Shown here in pieces: positions 7,672-17,133 of a stretch of 64,000 bases of DNA. The DNA is from Geobacillus thermocatenulatus. Its GTDB lineage: Bacteria > Bacillota > Bacilli > Bacillales > Anoxybacillaceae. Location of the stretch: assembly GCF_002217655.1 (NCBI RefSeq), contig NZ_NEWK01000001.1:630001-694000 (forward strand), in the 5' to 3' direction. The number at the start of each line of letters is the position of its first letter. Within the stretch, counting starts at the first letter, position 1. A program made the position numbers and the translations under genes. The notes under the pieces were generated by a model. The model was given only the letters and a program-made list of their open reading frames with translations, searched no databases and was not told the origin of the DNA.

Positions 7672-8840
7672 AGCCGCAAACGAGAAAAACGTACGTGTCC
7701 AAGACGGTTGCGGGCTTGAAGCCATCCGGCATCCGCCGCTTTTTCGACCTTGCTTCCACCATGGACGGCGTCATTTCGCTCGGCGTCGGCGAGCCGGATT
7801 TTGTCACATCCTGGAGCATTCGCGAAGCGAGCATTTTGTCGCTCGAGCAAGGCTATACGTCCTACACCCCCAACGCCGGGCTCTTGGAGCTCCGCCAAGA
7901 AATCGCCGCTTATTTGCGCCGCAAGTTTCATGTCGACTACTGTCCGGAGACAGAAATTTTAGTGACGGTCGGGGCCAGCCAAGCCATCGATTTGGCGCTT
8001 CGGGCGATCATCGACCCGGGCGATGAAGTGATCGTTGTCGAACCGAGTTTTGTCGCCTACGAGCCGCTTGTCGTGCTCGCGGGCGGGAGGCCGGTGGCCG
8101 TTTGCACGTCTGGCGAAGACCAGTTTCAGCTCAATCCGGCGCACCTTGAACGGGCGATCACCGAGCGGTCGAAGGCGGTCATCATCTGCTCGCCGAACAA
8201 CCCGACCGGAACGGTGCTCGGACGCAAGGAGCTTGAAGCGATCGCCCGTGTAGCCCATGAACACGATTTGCTCGTCATTGCCGATGAAATTTACGCCGAG
8301 CTGACGTATGAAGGAGAGTACACGAGCATGGCCGCTGTTAGCGCCATGCGCGAGCGGACGATTTTGATTTCCGGTTTTTCGAAAGGATTCGCGATGACCG
8401 GATGGCGGCTCGGGTTTGCGGCAGCGCCGGATGAGATTTTGCAGGCGATGTTGAAAATCCATCAGTATGCCATGATGTGCGCGCCGACGATGGCGCAATA
8501 TGGGGCGCTTGAGGCGCTTCGCAGCGGAGAGCGCGATGTCGCTGAGATGCGCAACAGCTACCGGCGGCGGCGCAACTATTTCGTCGCCTCGCTCAATGAA
8601 ATCGGGCTGCCGTGCCATTTGCCGGGCGGCGCGTTTTACGCTTTCCCGTCCATCAAACCGACCGGTTTGACGTCGGAGCAGTTTGCCGAGCGGCTGCTCA
8701 TCGAAGAAAAAGTGGCGGTCGTCCCCGGCAACGTCTTCGGCCAAAGCGGGGAAGGCTATATCCGCTGTTCATACGCTTCATCGCTCGAACAGCTGCAAGA
8801 AGCCATTAAGCGAATGAAACGGTTTTTGGCGCGCCTGTAA
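7668..8840 (+). CDS. alaT: AlaT (YugH), class I alanine aminotransferase
   Basis: A 390-residue fold-type I aminotransferase. Visible motifs are PNNPTG (about residue 170), ADEIYAEL (PLP aspartate), the lysine motif SGFSKGFAMTGWRLGF (about residue 235), and the carboxylate-binding arginine in EGYIRCSYA near the C-terminus. It matches B. subtilis YugH in length and context. The probable reaction is pyruvate plus glutamate to alanine and 2-oxoglutarate. It is translationally coupled to alaR and followed by a clear terminator. Confidence 0.88.
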   Translation: MKPQTRKTYVSKTVAGLKPSGIRRFFDLASTMDGVISLGVGEPDFVTSWSIREASILSLEQGYTSYTPNAGLLELRQEIAAYLRRKFHVDYCPETEILVTVGASQAIDLALRAIIDPGDEVIVVEPSFVAYEPLVVLAGGRPVAVCTSGEDQFQLNPAHLERAITERSKAVIICSPNNPTGTVLGRKELEAIARVAHEHDLLVIADEIYAELTYEGEYTSMAAVSAMRERTILISGFSKGFAMTGWRLGFAAAPDEILQAMLKIHQYAMMCAPTMAQYGALEALRSGERDVAEMRNSYRRRRNYFVASLNEIGLPCHLPGGAFYAFPSIKPTGLTSEQFAERLLIEEKVAVVPGNVFGQSGEGYIRCSYASSLEQLQEAIKRMKRFLARL

Positions 8841-8845
8841 CTGGG

Positions 8846-8877
8846 GATGTTCCGCCGTCGGCGGGACATCTTTTTTT
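8846..8877 (+). terminator. alaT terminator
   Basis: An 11-bp stem (GATGTTCCGCC / GGCGGGACATC) with T7 (8871-8877). Confidence 0.85.
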
Positions 8878-8905
8878 GGGGTTTGCTGTCGGTCTATGTT
8901 ATAAT
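8876..8905 (+). promoter_or_regulatory. sigma-A-type promoter for yugI
   Basis: TATAAT at 8900-8905 with a weak TTGGGG at 8876-8881 (18-bp spacing). It lies 41 bp upstream of the yugI start and just after the alaT terminator. Confidence 0.5.
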
Positions 8906-8945
8906 ACAGAAACATAGACGAAATTCATCAATAGGAGTGTTTCGC

Positions 8946-9311
8946 TTGTCAACGATCAAACGAGGAGCGATCGTGAAAGGGAAGGTGACGGGCATTCAGC
9001 CGTATGGCGCGTTCGTCCAGCTTGAGGACGGCATGCAAGGGTTGATTCATATTTCCGAAATTTCCCATCAATTTGTGAAAGATGTGCGCGATTACGTCCA
9101 TGTCGGGGATGAAGTGACAGTCAAGGTGTTGGACGTCGATCGAAAGGCGAGGAGGGCGAGCCTGTCCCTAAAGGCGCTCGAACCTGCCGGGGAACAGGAA
9201 AAACGCCATATGCGCATGAAAATGCCGCTCAAGTCGGGGTTTCGCCCGTTGAAGGAAAAACTGCGCGAATGGATTGAGCAGTCCAAGAAAGAAAATGGAC
9301 CGAAACCATAA
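8946..9311 (+). CDS. yugI: YugI, S1-domain RNA-binding general stress protein
   Basis: A 121-residue protein from TTG 8946 (SD AGGAG). A single S1/OB-fold domain occupies about residues 6-75 (GAIVKGKVTGIQPYGAFVQL, GLIHISEIS, VGDEVTVKVLDVD). A basic linker follows, then a C-terminal helix with LKEKLREWIEQSK, which is the B. subtilis YugI (GSP13) tail. It probably binds RNA or ribosomes in the cytoplasm. The upstream open frame to 8847 overlaps the alaT terminator and is not used. Confidence 0.85.
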   Translation: MSTIKRGAIVKGKVTGIQPYGAFVQLEDGMQGLIHISEISHQFVKDVRDYVHVGDEVTVKVLDVDRKARRASLSLKALEPAGEQEKRHMRMKMPLKSGFRPLKEKLREWIEQSKKENGPKP

Positions 9312-9365
9312 CCCTGCGCCCCAAACGGTGAGAGTCCATGACGCTTTGAGGCCGGCAGAGGCGCA

Positions 9366-9401
9366 AAAAAATAAGACACCCACCGTCAGAAGGTGAGTGT
9401 C
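9366..9401 (-). terminator. yuzA terminator
   Basis: On the minus strand GACAC..GTGTC/CACC..GGTG forms a stem followed by TTATTTTTTT. Confidence 0.75.
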
Positions 9402-9415
9402 CCAATGGTTTTCCG

Positions 9416-9649
9416 TCATGTGCGCGATGTTTTCGGTTCAGTGCGCCCGAGCTCTGCCGCTGGTTTGAACAGCAGCGCCAAGTTGATCAAGCCGGCGATG
9501 CCGACCAAGCTGTAGATGATGCGCGACCAAACGGAGTCTTGGCCGCCGAAAATGGCCGCGACCAAGTCAAATTGGAAAAAGCCGATTAGTCCCCAGTTAA
9601 CGGCGCCGATAATGGTCAACAATAGCGCAATGCGCTGCAATGCTCCCAT
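9416..9649 (-). CDS. yuzA: YuzA, DUF378 membrane protein
   Basis: A 77-residue protein with two transmembrane helices. The DUF378 signature is plain: [21 protein letters not shown] followed by [10 protein letters not shown]. The start is at 9649 (MGALQRI) behind AAAGGAGG; the longer frame to 9718 has no SD. The family is of unknown function. In B. subtilis yuzA sits between yugI and yugJ, the same position as here, which supports the assignment. Confidence 0.85.
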   Translation of the reverse strand: MGALQRIALLLTIIGAVNWGLIGFFQFDLVAAIFGGQDSVWSRIIYSLVGIAGLINLALLFKPAAELGRTEPKTSRT

Positions 9650-9798
9650 CTTGTGTGCCTCCTTTGGAAAATTTCTTTTCAACTTATAGGATGAATCGCA
9701 GTCGTGAAAAATATGCATCGTTTGCCGCCAAAGCAGTCGACTTTACAGCCGATGGCGAGCGCGGTCATAATAGAGATGTGAAAAAAGGAGGGACCCGT

Positions 9799-10962
9799 AT
9801 GCAATCTTTTATCTTCCGCAATCCGACGAAACTGATTTTCGGAAAAGGGCAGCTCGAACGGCTCAAAGAAGAAGTGCCGCGCTACGGCAAGAAAGTGCTG
9901 CTCGTGTATGGCGGCGGCAGCATCAAACGAAACGGACTGTATGATGAAGTGATGAAGATATTGGGGAACATTGGCGCCGAGGTCATCGAACTGCCAGGCG
10001 TCGAACCGAACCCGCGCGTCTCGACCGTAAGAAAAGGGGTGGACATTTGCAAGCGGGAAGGCGTCGAGTTTTTGCTGGCGGTTGGCGGCGGCAGCGTCAT
10101 CGATTGCACGAAAGCGATCGCCGCCGGGGCGAAATTCGACGGCGATCCGTGGGACTTTATCACGAAAAAAGCGCCCGTCACCGGCGCCCTGCCGTTCGGC
10201 GTCGTCTTGACGCTGGCGGCCACTGGGTCGGAGATGAATTCCGGCTCGGTGATCACAAACTGGGAGACGAAAGAAAAATACGGCTGGGGCAGCCCGTTTA
10301 CGTTCCCGCAATTTTCGATTTTGGATCCAACGTATACGATGACCGTTCCGAAAGACCATACGGTGTATGGCATCGTTGATATGATGTCGCATGTGTTTGA
10401 GCAATATTTCCATCATACGCCGAACACGCCATTGCAAGACCGGATGTGCGAAGCGGTGTTGAAAACCGTGATCGAAACGGCGCCCAAACTGATCAACGAT
10501 TTGGAAAACTACGAGCTGCGCGAGACGATCATGTACTCGGGCACGATCGCCTTAAACGGCTTCTTGCAAATGGGCGTCCGCGGCGACTGGGCGACGCACA
10601 ATATTGAGCATGCCGTTTCGGCCGTGTATGACATCCCGCATGCCGGGGGCTTGGCGATTTTGTTCCCGAACTGGATGAAGCATGTGCTCGATGAAAACGT
10701 CAGCCGTTTCGCCCAGCTCGCGGTGCGTGTGTTCGATGTCGATTCGGCGGGCAAATCGGAGCGCGATGTGGCGCTTGAAGGCATCGAGCGGCTGCGCGAG
10801 TTCTGGTCGAGCCTCGGGGCGCCGTCGCGGCTTGCCGACTATGGCATCGGCGAGGAAAACGTGGAGCTGATGGCCGATAAAGCGATGGCGTTTGGCGAGT
10901 TCGGCCGTTTCAAAACATTGAACCGCGATGATGTGCTCGCCATTTTGCGCGCCTCTCTGTAA
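9799..10962 (+). CDS. yugJ: YugJ-type iron-dependent NAD(P)H butanol/alcohol dehydrogenase
   Basis: A 387-residue group III (iron-containing) alcohol dehydrogenase. It shows the nucleotide-binding GGGS motifs ([24 protein letters not shown]), [16 protein letters not shown], and metal ligands D and H in [12 protein letters not shown] plus H..H in [21 protein letters not shown]. The start is ATG 9799 after AAGGAGGG. B. subtilis has two paralogues (yugJ, yugK) here; only one is present. Short-chain alcohol or aldehyde reduction is likely, with the physiological substrate unknown. Confidence 0.85.
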   Translation: MQSFIFRNPTKLIFGKGQLERLKEEVPRYGKKVLLVYGGGSIKRNGLYDEVMKILGNIGAEVIELPGVEPNPRVSTVRKGVDICKREGVEFLLAVGGGSVIDCTKAIAAGAKFDGDPWDFITKKAPVTGALPFGVVLTLAATGSEMNSGSVITNWETKEKYGWGSPFTFPQFSILDPTYTMTVPKDHTVYGIVDMMSHVFEQYFHHTPNTPLQDRMCEAVLKTVIETAPKLINDLENYELRETIMYSGTIALNGFLQMGVRGDWATHNIEHAVSAVYDIPHAGGLAILFPNWMKHVLDENVSRFAQLAVRVFDVDSAGKSERDVALEGIERLREFWSSLGAPSRLADYGIGEENVELMADKAMAFGEFGRFKTLNRDDVLAILRASL

Positions 10963-11000
10963 TGGGGCGGAACGGTCATTAGGCTGATGAAGGGATCAGG

Positions 11001-11042
11001 GCGCCGGCTTGGCGGCTGCATCCGCCTTGAGCCGGCGCTTTT
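11001..11042 (+). terminator. yugJ terminator
   Basis: GCGCCGGCT (11001-11009) / AGCCGGCGC (11030-11038) with a nested GGCGG/CCGCC hairpin and TTTT. Confidence 0.75.
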
Positions 11043-11254
11043 CGCATAGGTCGAGCCGGCCGCTCGGGCGTAAGAGACGCGCCCCCCATCGCAGGATCGT
11101 GGGTGCGTCGGAGTTTGCGCGCCTAAAGGACAGCGGGGCGGCGAACATGGCGAAACATGAATCCGTTTCCAAAAAAGGTGGGCTTCTTGATTTCCCTTGT
11201 CCGTTCGGCTAAAGTGAAAGAAGGCAATGATTCTTGAAGGGGAGGCGGAAATCG

Positions 11255-12604
11255 ATGACCCACATTCGCTTTGACTATTCCAAAGCGCTCGCCTTTTTTG
11301 GCGAACATGAGCTTACATACTTGCGCGATGCCGTGAAAGTCGCGCATCATTCGCTTCATGAAAAAACCGGTGTTGGAAGCGACTTTTTAGGCTGGCTTGA
11401 CTGGCCGGTCGACTATGACAAAAAAGAATTCGCGCGCATCAAGGAGGCGGCGAACAAAATCCAATCGGACTCTGATGTTCTTGTCGTCATCGGCATCGGC
11501 GGCTCGTACCTTGGCGCGCGGGCGGCGATCGAGATGCTGCACCATTCGTTTTACAACGCCTTGCCAAAAGAAAAGCGGAAAACGCCGCAAATCATTTTTG
11601 TTGGCAACAACATCAGCTCGACGTATATGAAAGACGTCATCGATTTCTTGGAAGGGAAAGACTTCTCGATCAACGTCATTTCCAAATCGGGGACGACGAC
11701 CGAGCCGGCGATCGCCTTCCGCATTTTCCGCAAACTGCTTGAGGAGAAATACGGCAAAGAGGAAGCGCGCCGCCGCATTTACGCGACGACGGACAGCAAG
11801 CGCGGCGCGCTTCGGACGCTCGCGAATGAGGAAGGGTACGAGACGTTTGTCATTCCGGATGACATCGGCGGCCGCTACTCGGTGCTGACGGCGGTCGGGC
11901 TGCTGCCGATTGCCGCAAGCGGCGCGGACATTGACGCCATGATGGAAGGCGCGGCCAAAGCGCGCGACGATTTCAGCTCCTCGGAGCTTGAGGAAAACGC
12001 CGCTTACCAATACGCCGCCATCCGCAACATTTTGTACAACAAAGGGAAAACGATCGAGCTGCTCGTCAACTACGAACCAGCGCTGCACTATTTCGCCGAA
12101 TGGTGGAAGCAGCTGTTCGGCGAAAGCGAAGGGAAGGATCAAAAAGGCATTTACCCGGCTTCTGCTGATTTTTCGACTGATTTGCATTCGCTCGGCCAAT
12201 ACATTCAAGAAGGGCGCCGCGATTTGTTTGAAACAGTGTTGAAGCTGGAAGAACCGCGTCATGAGCTGATCATTGAAGCCGAAGAAAACGACCTTGACGG
12301 ACTGAACTATTTGGCGGGAAAAACGGTTGATTTCGTCAACACGAAAGCGTTCGAAGGGACGCTGCTCGCCCATACGGACGGCGGCGTGCCGAACTTGGTC
12401 ATCACGTTGCCCAAGCTCGATGAATATACGTTCGGCTACATCGTCTACTTCTTTGAAAAAGCATGCGCCATGAGCGGCTACTTGCTCGGGGTGAATCCAT
12501 TTGACCAACCGGGAGTGGAAGCATACAAAAAGAACATGTTCGCCCTCTTAGGCAAACCAGGCTATGAGCAGCTGAAGGAAGAACTGGAGAAACGGTTGAA
12601 ATAA
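11255..12604 (+). CDS. pgi: glucose-6-phosphate isomerase
   Basis: A 449-residue phosphoglucose isomerase of the Gram-positive size class. Motifs in order are [12 protein letters not shown] (about residue 75), the sugar-phosphate site [11 protein letters not shown] (about residue 137), [14 protein letters not shown] (about 205), and the C-terminal [14 protein letters not shown]. It interconverts glucose-6-P and fructose-6-P in glycolysis and gluconeogenesis. ATG 11255 has GGGGAGG upstream. It is a single gene with its own terminator. Confidence 0.95.
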   Translation: MTHIRFDYSKALAFFGEHELTYLRDAVKVAHHSLHEKTGVGSDFLGWLDWPVDYDKKEFARIKEAANKIQSDSDVLVVIGIGGSYLGARAAIEMLHHSFYNALPKEKRKTPQIIFVGNNISSTYMKDVIDFLEGKDFSINVISKSGTTTEPAIAFRIFRKLLEEKYGKEEARRRIYATTDSKRGALRTLANEEGYETFVIPDDIGGRYSVLTAVGLLPIAASGADIDAMMEGAAKARDDFSSSELEENAAYQYAAIRNILYNKGKTIELLVNYEPALHYFAEWWKQLFGESEGKDQKGIYPASADFSTDLHSLGQYIQEGRRDLFETVLKLEEPRHELIIEAEENDLDGLNYLAGKTVDFVNTKAFEGTLLAHTDGGVPNLVITLPKLDEYTFGYIVYFFEKACAMSGYLLGVNPFDQPGVEAYKKNMFALLGKPGYEQLKEELEKRLK

Positions 12605-12703
12605 CAACGTGTTCCATCGCCAAGCTGCTGTTTTCTCGGAGGAGATGACTCGCGGCTCGACCCGAGTCGCGCCCGAAACGGCGGACGGAACGACGGAAAA
12701 AGC

Positions 12704-12737
12704 GCCTCTTCCCTTTTGCGGGGGAAGAGGTGTTTTG
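12704..12737 (+). terminator. pgi terminator
   Basis: CCTCTTCCC (12705-12713) / GGGAAGAGG (12722-12730), then TGTTTTGTT. Another inverted repeat, GACTCG/CGAGTC, lies upstream near 12645-12670. Confidence 0.8.
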
Positions 12738-12879
12738 TTATACATACCGGATCGTCCGGCCTCACAATGCCCGGACGAGGGTTTATGGCTCCCTGTCGTT
12801 TTTCGCCAAGCGTCTGAAGCTGCCGCGGACAAATAATCCACGTCAAACGGGAAACGATAAAAGAAAGGAGGGATTGTGC

Positions 12880-13284
12880 ATGATTGAAATGCCATCGCGT
12901 TTGGAAGGAAAACAATTTCAACTGTACCATTTGGAAGAGCAATTAAAACCAATGGGATATACGATTGGCGGTGGATGGGATTACGATCACGGGTATTTTG
13001 ACTACAAAATTGCCGATGACGCGGGCTACCAGTTTTTGCGCGTGCCATTTCGGGCGGTCGACGGGCAGCTTGATTCGCATGGAACGACGGTGGAGCTTGG
13101 GCGGCCGTTTTTGCTTGCGCATAAATACCAACGGGGCATCGATGATTTCGCCGATGTCGGCAACATCAGCGCCTCATTCAATCAGTTTGCCGAGCCGCAA
13201 GACCCGGATGCGACCGTACCCGAGCGATACATTTCCGTCGGAAAGGCGCTTGTCCAAGAACTGGAGCGCCGCCTGCTCGATTAA
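12880..13284 (+). CDS. yugN: YugN-like protein
   Basis: A 134-residue protein matching the YugN-like family: GGGWDYDHGYFDYKI, LRVPFRAVDG, LGRPFLLAHKYQ. The start is ATG 12880 with AAAGGAGGG. Function is unknown. In B. subtilis it also lies between pgi and yugO. It converges with yugO on the opposite strand, and the two stop codons overlap by 4 bp with no terminator between, so the 3' ends of the transcripts may interfere. Confidence 0.85.
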   Translation: MIEMPSRLEGKQFQLYHLEEQLKPMGYTIGGGWDYDHGYFDYKIADDAGYQFLRVPFRAVDGQLDSHGTTVELGRPFLLAHKYQRGIDDFADVGNISASFNQFAEPQDPDATVPERYISVGKALVQELERRLLD

Positions 13285-14276
13285 GGGGCAAGCACGAACA
13301 AGCGGTCGCTTTGTTGAATCGGGCGGTCCGGTGCAACGGAAATCGCTCCGTGATCTCCATGGACGACGCCAAGCAGCGTCACGTTTTTCTTGAGCAGCTG
13401 CTGTTGCACGGCGACGAATGGCTGGCCGATTTGCTGTTCGTCTGGCTCGAGAAGGCAGAGCGTCTGTCCGTCCAGGCGGCAAAGCGCCGTCTCCCACACG
13501 CTGGCGGCGCCCGGCGAGCGAAGGCTGGCGGCCATGGCGAAACTCGCCAGCAAGTTTGTCTGAATCACCTCATCCGCCCCGGCGCGGAGGGCGTTCTGGA
13601 CGTTTCGGCCCGTTAGGATTTCCACGATGGCGTATACCGACGGGTTGAGGCTTTTGGCGGCAAGCAGCGTGACAATCGTATCTTTATCGGCTTCCGCTTC
13701 CGCTTTATGCGGATCAGCGGTGATGAGCAAAAACCGCGCTTCTTGAATATTGGCCTTCTCCAGCACCGCATCGTCGCTTGCCGTTCCTTTAATGAAATGA
13801 ACCGGCGCGTCTAGAAGCGGGTGGGACGGAACGGTGGCGTCGATGAGGACGAAACGCATGGAGGCGTCGTGCCGCGCGAGGCGAAAGAGCACCTCGCGCG
13901 CCCTCTCGTTCCAGCCGACGATCACTGCATGGCCGCCCCCTGTATACGGGAGCTGGCCGCTTGTAAAGGCAGTTTCCCGGGCGGCAGCCGCGGCGGAGAC
14001 GGAAGCAAAATAAGCGGTGAGGATGCCGGTGCCAAGGATGATAAGCCCAATGGCCGCCGTCTTTCCGGCGATCGTTTTCGGGACGATGTCGCCGTAGCCG
14101 ATTGTCGCCGCGGTCACGATCGCCCACCACACGCCGTCGAACACCGTGCGGAACGTCTCTGGTTCAATGAAGCGCATCAGCGCGCCAAACAACACGATCA
14201 ACGCGCTCGCCGAGACAAACAGGCGAAGCACGGGCGGCCAGCGCCAATACGATAACAGCACGTTCCTTGTTTTCAT
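13281..14276 (-). CDS. yugO: YugO-type two-TM potassium channel with RCK domain
   Basis: A 331-residue K+ channel subunit. A first transmembrane helix lies at about residues 17-36, then the pore helix and selectivity filter TIGYGD (about residue 64), a second helix, and a cytoplasmic RCK/TrkA-N domain from GHAVIVGWNERAREVL onward, ending in a TrkA-C-like segment (QSDRLFVLAP). In B. subtilis YugO mediates K+ release in biofilm electrical signalling and biofilm formation. The start at 14276 has GAGGGGTGG upstream. The partner gene mstX is not present next to it. Confidence 0.9.
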   Translation of the reverse strand: MKTRNVLLSYWRWPPVLRLFVSASALIVLFGALMRFIEPETFRTVFDGVWWAIVTAATIGYGDIVPKTIAGKTAAIGLIILGTGILTAYFASVSAAAAARETAFTSGQLPYTGGGHAVIVGWNERAREVLFRLARHDASMRFVLIDATVPSHPLLDAPVHFIKGTASDDAVLEKANIQEARFLLITADPHKAEAEADKDTIVTLLAAKSLNPSVYAIVEILTGRNVQNALRAGADEVIQTNLLASFAMAASLRSPGAASVWETALCRLDGQTLCLLEPDEQQIGQPFVAVQQQLLKKNVTLLGVVHGDHGAISVAPDRPIQQSDRLFVLAP

Positions 14277-14387
14277 CGTCCACCCCTCTTTTGCTTTTGT
14301 CTTCTTTAGTGTGAGCCGTTTTTGCATAAATATTCCTGTTTTTTCCCATACTAGGAAACGGAACATCACAGAAAGGGGACAGTGGTC

Positions 14388-14576
14388 ATGGATATGAACC
14401 GTGTCAAACAAATCGTTTCTTCCCCTGCCGATATTCCGGTGTATTACAACGGCGTGTCGGTATGGATTGACGGGTATGATGAAGAAAAACAGACGGCGAC
14501 CGTCCATTTGCGCGACGGGCGGCTTCATGAGCGCCGGGATGTGCCGGTTTCGGAATTGACGGAAGAGCGGGAGTGA
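14388..14576 (+). CDS. sspH: small acid-soluble spore protein H
   Basis: A 62-residue H-type SASP: MDMNRVKQIVSSPADIPVYY, VWIDGYDEE, RDVPVSEL. H-type SASPs are minor spore-core proteins made late in sporulation. AAAGGGG precedes the ATG. It is the clearest evidence in the window that the host forms endospores. It is divergent from yugO and followed by two hairpins. Confidence 0.85.
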   Translation: MDMNRVKQIVSSPADIPVYYNGVSVWIDGYDEEKQTATVHLRDGRLHERRDVPVSELTEERE

Positions 14577-14696
14577 AAAGGGGAGGCCGGCTGACAGCGC
14601 GGGAGCCTTCTTGCGTTTCCCGAGTGCGCTTGGTTCGAGTAAAGGCGTTTTCTGGCATGGAGTGTCCGGGCGGCCTGCAAGAAAACGGTTGTTGTT

Positions 14697-14728
14697 CGCC
14701 GTCTGTTTCGTGAACAAGACGGCTTTTC
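14697..14728 (+). terminator. terminator after sspH
   Basis: GCCGTCT (14699-14705) / AGACGGC (14718-14724), then TTTT. Confidence 0.6.
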
Positions 14729-14806
14729 AGACGACAATCAGAGGGAGTCGGTGCAAGGACGTAGACATCGGATGAAACGTTGATGGAGCGAAAGACGAGG
14801 AAATCT

Positions 14807-14845
14807 GCCGCTTGCCGAACGACATGTCGGGCAAGCGGCTTCGTT
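14807..14845. terminator. hairpin between sspH and MFS gene
   Basis: A 10-bp stem, GCCGCTTGCC (14807-14816) / GGCAAGCGGC (14830-14839). It is followed by TTCGTTTT on the plus strand and lies just past the stop of the minus-strand transporter gene. Confidence 0.6.
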
Positions 14846-14848
14846 TTG

Positions 14849-16024
14849 TCAGACAGCGGATTGGCGGCGCGTCCGGGCAGCACGTACTGTCAACAGCAAG
14901 GCGCAGGCGAAAAAGAGAAGATCATCCATTCCGTAGACGAGATGATACCCTCCAACGGCAAACAGCGCGCTGCCGATCATCGGTCCGAACGCCATGCCCA
15001 TATAGCGGAAAAAGTTGTACACGCCGATCGCTGTCGAGCGGTTCGCCTGAAAGACGTTCGTCAGCACAGTTGTTTGCACCGGGAGCGAAAGGCCTAAAAA
15101 CAAGCCGAACAAGGCGATGGCCAAAACAAGCAGCGAAAGCGACCGTTGGGCTGCGATCAAGAAAAAGAAAATGGACAGCACGGTCAAGTACGATGTCGCC
15201 AAGAGGATGCGCCGCTCCGGGAAGCGTCCTTGAAGGCGCCCGCCGAGGAAGCTGCCGATGACGATCATGGACGACATCGCCAAGTACACCGTCCCTTTTT
15301 CCTGCGCCGACAGACCGTACCGATCCGTCAAGATGCTGGGCAAAAAGACGAGAAAATTATACAGCGAGTAATATTGAACAAATCCAAGCAGAACGATCGA
15401 CGACCCGGCGCGGCGGCGGAGCACCGAAGCGAAGTCGGAGAGGCGAAACGGGGACGAAACGGCCGTTTCCGGTTTCGTTTCCTTCAGCAGCAGGAAATTG
15501 CCGGCACCAACTAAGCCGCCGACGGCCACAAGCGCCAAAAAGACGGTGCGAAATGGAAAATGCTCTGCCAAAAAGCCGCCGACGATCGGCCCGACGACAG
15601 GGCCAAGTGAGACCATCATTTGAAACGTCCCCATCGCCCGTCCGCGTTCTTTGCCGGTGAACAAGTCGCCGATGACCGTGGCGGCGACGACCGATCCGGC
15701 CGCGATGCCAACGGCTTGCAAGGCGCGGAAAAACAAGAGCGCATAAATGGATGTTGAGAAAAAACAGCCGAGCGAAGCGGCGATGTAGATGCCGATGCCG
15801 CCAAGCAGCACCGTCCTCCGTCCTTTCCGGTCGGTGAGCGGGCCATAGACGATTTGCATCATCGCCAGGAAGAAAGTGAAAATGGAAATCGTCAAGTTGA
15901 TCCAAAACGAAGAAGTCGCAAACGCCTCCCGCACTTCTGGTAAAATAGGAGTGTAAATCGTTTGCGTAAACGGGCCGAGAAACGCGGCGAGCGACACAAG
16001 ATAGACGACAAGCTGGTGCTTCAT
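14849..16024 (-). CDS. MFS drug-type efflux transporter
   Basis: A 391-residue major facilitator of the DHA1 type with about 12 transmembrane helices. Loop 2-3 carries GPLTDRKGRR (about residue 63), and helix 5 carries an antiporter-type motif (SLGPVVGPIVGGFLAE, about residue 138), indicating proton-coupled export. The start is 16024 (MKHQLVVY), chosen over the longer frame because AAGGGGAAAGAG is correctly placed. No regulator is adjacent. The substrate is unknown. Confidence 0.85.
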   Translation of the reverse strand: MKHQLVVYLVSLAAFLGPFTQTIYTPILPEVREAFATSSFWINLTISIFTFFLAMMQIVYGPLTDRKGRRTVLLGGIGIYIAASLGCFFSTSIYALLFFRALQAVGIAAGSVVAATVIGDLFTGKERGRAMGTFQMMVSLGPVVGPIVGGFLAEHFPFRTVFLALVAVGGLVGAGNFLLLKETKPETAVSSPFRLSDFASVLRRRAGSSIVLLGFVQYYSLYNFLVFLPSILTDRYGLSAQEKGTVYLAMSSMIVIGSFLGGRLQGRFPERRILLATSYLTVLSIFFFLIAAQRSLSLLVLAIALFGLFLGLSLPVQTTVLTNVFQANRSTAIGVYNFFRYMGMAFGPMIGSALFAVGGYHLVYGMDDLLFFACALLLTVRAARTRRQSAV

Positions 16025-16123
16025 CTCTTTCCCCTTTCTTTGCCAGTCCATATGTTATGATTATACTCCTGCTTTTTTCGTTTTTGGAAACGAAATGCTT
16101 ATCGAGAAAAGGTGGGGATGAGA

Positions 16124-16624
16124 ATGGAATCATGGTTGATCCGCGATGCGAAGATGGAAGATTTGCCGCACATTGTCCGCATTTATAATGAAACGATTCC
16201 AAGCCGGATGGTGACGGCGGACTTGGAGCCGGTGTCGGTCGAAAGCCGGCGGGCGTGGTTTGAGGCCCATGACCCGCACCATCGTCCGCTTTGGGTCGTC
16301 GAGGACGACGGCGCGGTTTGCGCCTGGCTCAGCTTTCAATCGTTTTACGGCCGCCCGGCGTATCGGCATACGGCGGAGGTAAGCATTTACATCGCCGAGA
16401 CGCACCGCGGCCGGGGGCTTGGGGCGAAGCTGCTCGAGCGGGCGGTCGAACGGGCGCCCGAACTTGGGATCAAGACGCTGCTGGGCTTTATTTTTGCGCA
16501 TAATGAACCAAGTTTGCGGCTTTTCTCCCGCTTCGGATTTGAACGATGGGGATATTTTCCGCGCGTGGCGGAATTGGACGGGGTGGAACGCGATTTGGTC
16601 ATTGTCGGCAAACGGCTTGTATAG
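16124..16624 (+). CDS. GNAT N-acetyltransferase, phosphinothricin acetyltransferase-like
   Basis: A 166-residue GNAT protein. The N-terminal pattern [20 protein letters not shown] and [21 protein letters not shown] (acetyl-CoA pyrophosphate loop RGRGLG, about residue 95) are typical of the PAT/Bar/YwnH branch, which acetylates small amines. The start is ATG 16124 (MESWLIR), preceded by AGGTGGGG at 7-nt spacing; two in-frame starts lie just upstream. It is divergent from the MFS gene, so the pair could be a detoxification module. That is only a suggestion. Confidence 0.82.
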   Translation: MESWLIRDAKMEDLPHIVRIYNETIPSRMVTADLEPVSVESRRAWFEAHDPHHRPLWVVEDDGAVCAWLSFQSFYGRPAYRHTAEVSIYIAETHRGRGLGAKLLERAVERAPELGIKTLLGFIFAHNEPSLRLFSRFGFERWGYFPRVAELDGVERDLVIVGKRLV

Positions 16625-16678
16625 AATGGCGTCCGATGGGGCACGGATAATCATGACAATGTCAAGGAAAGAGGGAGA

Positions 16679-16933
16679 ATGATGAACGTCATGCCGATTC
16701 GGCTGTTTACGATCCAAGATGGGGAAGGATTTGTCGCTGATGCGTTTCAATGCCCGGTGACCGGCAATTTGATTTATAAATCGTCCGGCACGCCGTCTGT
16801 CATCGCGTACACCGATTTGACCAACGAACAAATCATGCGCCTTGAACAATACGGATTTCGGCGGCTCGATTCGGCGCCGGCGCTGATGGAAAACGGTCGA
16901 GATGGCATTGAAGAGCTATTGCCGAGGCAATGA
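16679..16933 (+). CDS. conserved-looking small protein, function unknown
   Basis: An 84-residue protein from ATG 16679 (SD GAGGGAGA), 54 bp after the GNAT gene and probably in the same transcript. It looks globular, with no signal or membrane segment. A CPVTG motif near residue 25 and the acidic C-terminal helix are the only notable points. I do not recognise it. Codon use is like the neighbouring chromosomal genes, which supports a real gene. Confidence 0.6.
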   Translation: MMNVMPIRLFTIQDGEGFVADAFQCPVTGNLIYKSSGTPSVIAYTDLTNEQIMRLEQYGFRRLDSAPALMENGRDGIEELLPRQ

Positions 16934-16972
16934 GGGAGAGAGAAAACACACAAGATGAAAACGTTGAAGAAA

Positions 16973-17002
16973 AAGCCTGCCCGACGGGGACAGGCTTTTT
17001 CT
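16973..17002 (+). terminator. terminator
   Basis: AAGCCTG / CAGGCTT stem with TTTTTCTTTT, about 40 bp after the 16679 gene. Confidence 0.8.
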
Positions 17003-17133
17003 TTTCGCCGGAAGGGTGGCGACAGATTCGTGCGTGAGAAAGTTCAAGGGATGAAACTGCGGCGCTGCAAGGTTTTTTCAATTTGAAAACCATTGTTGCC
17101 ATGCCAGATATTCGTTCCCACACCGGCCGTTGA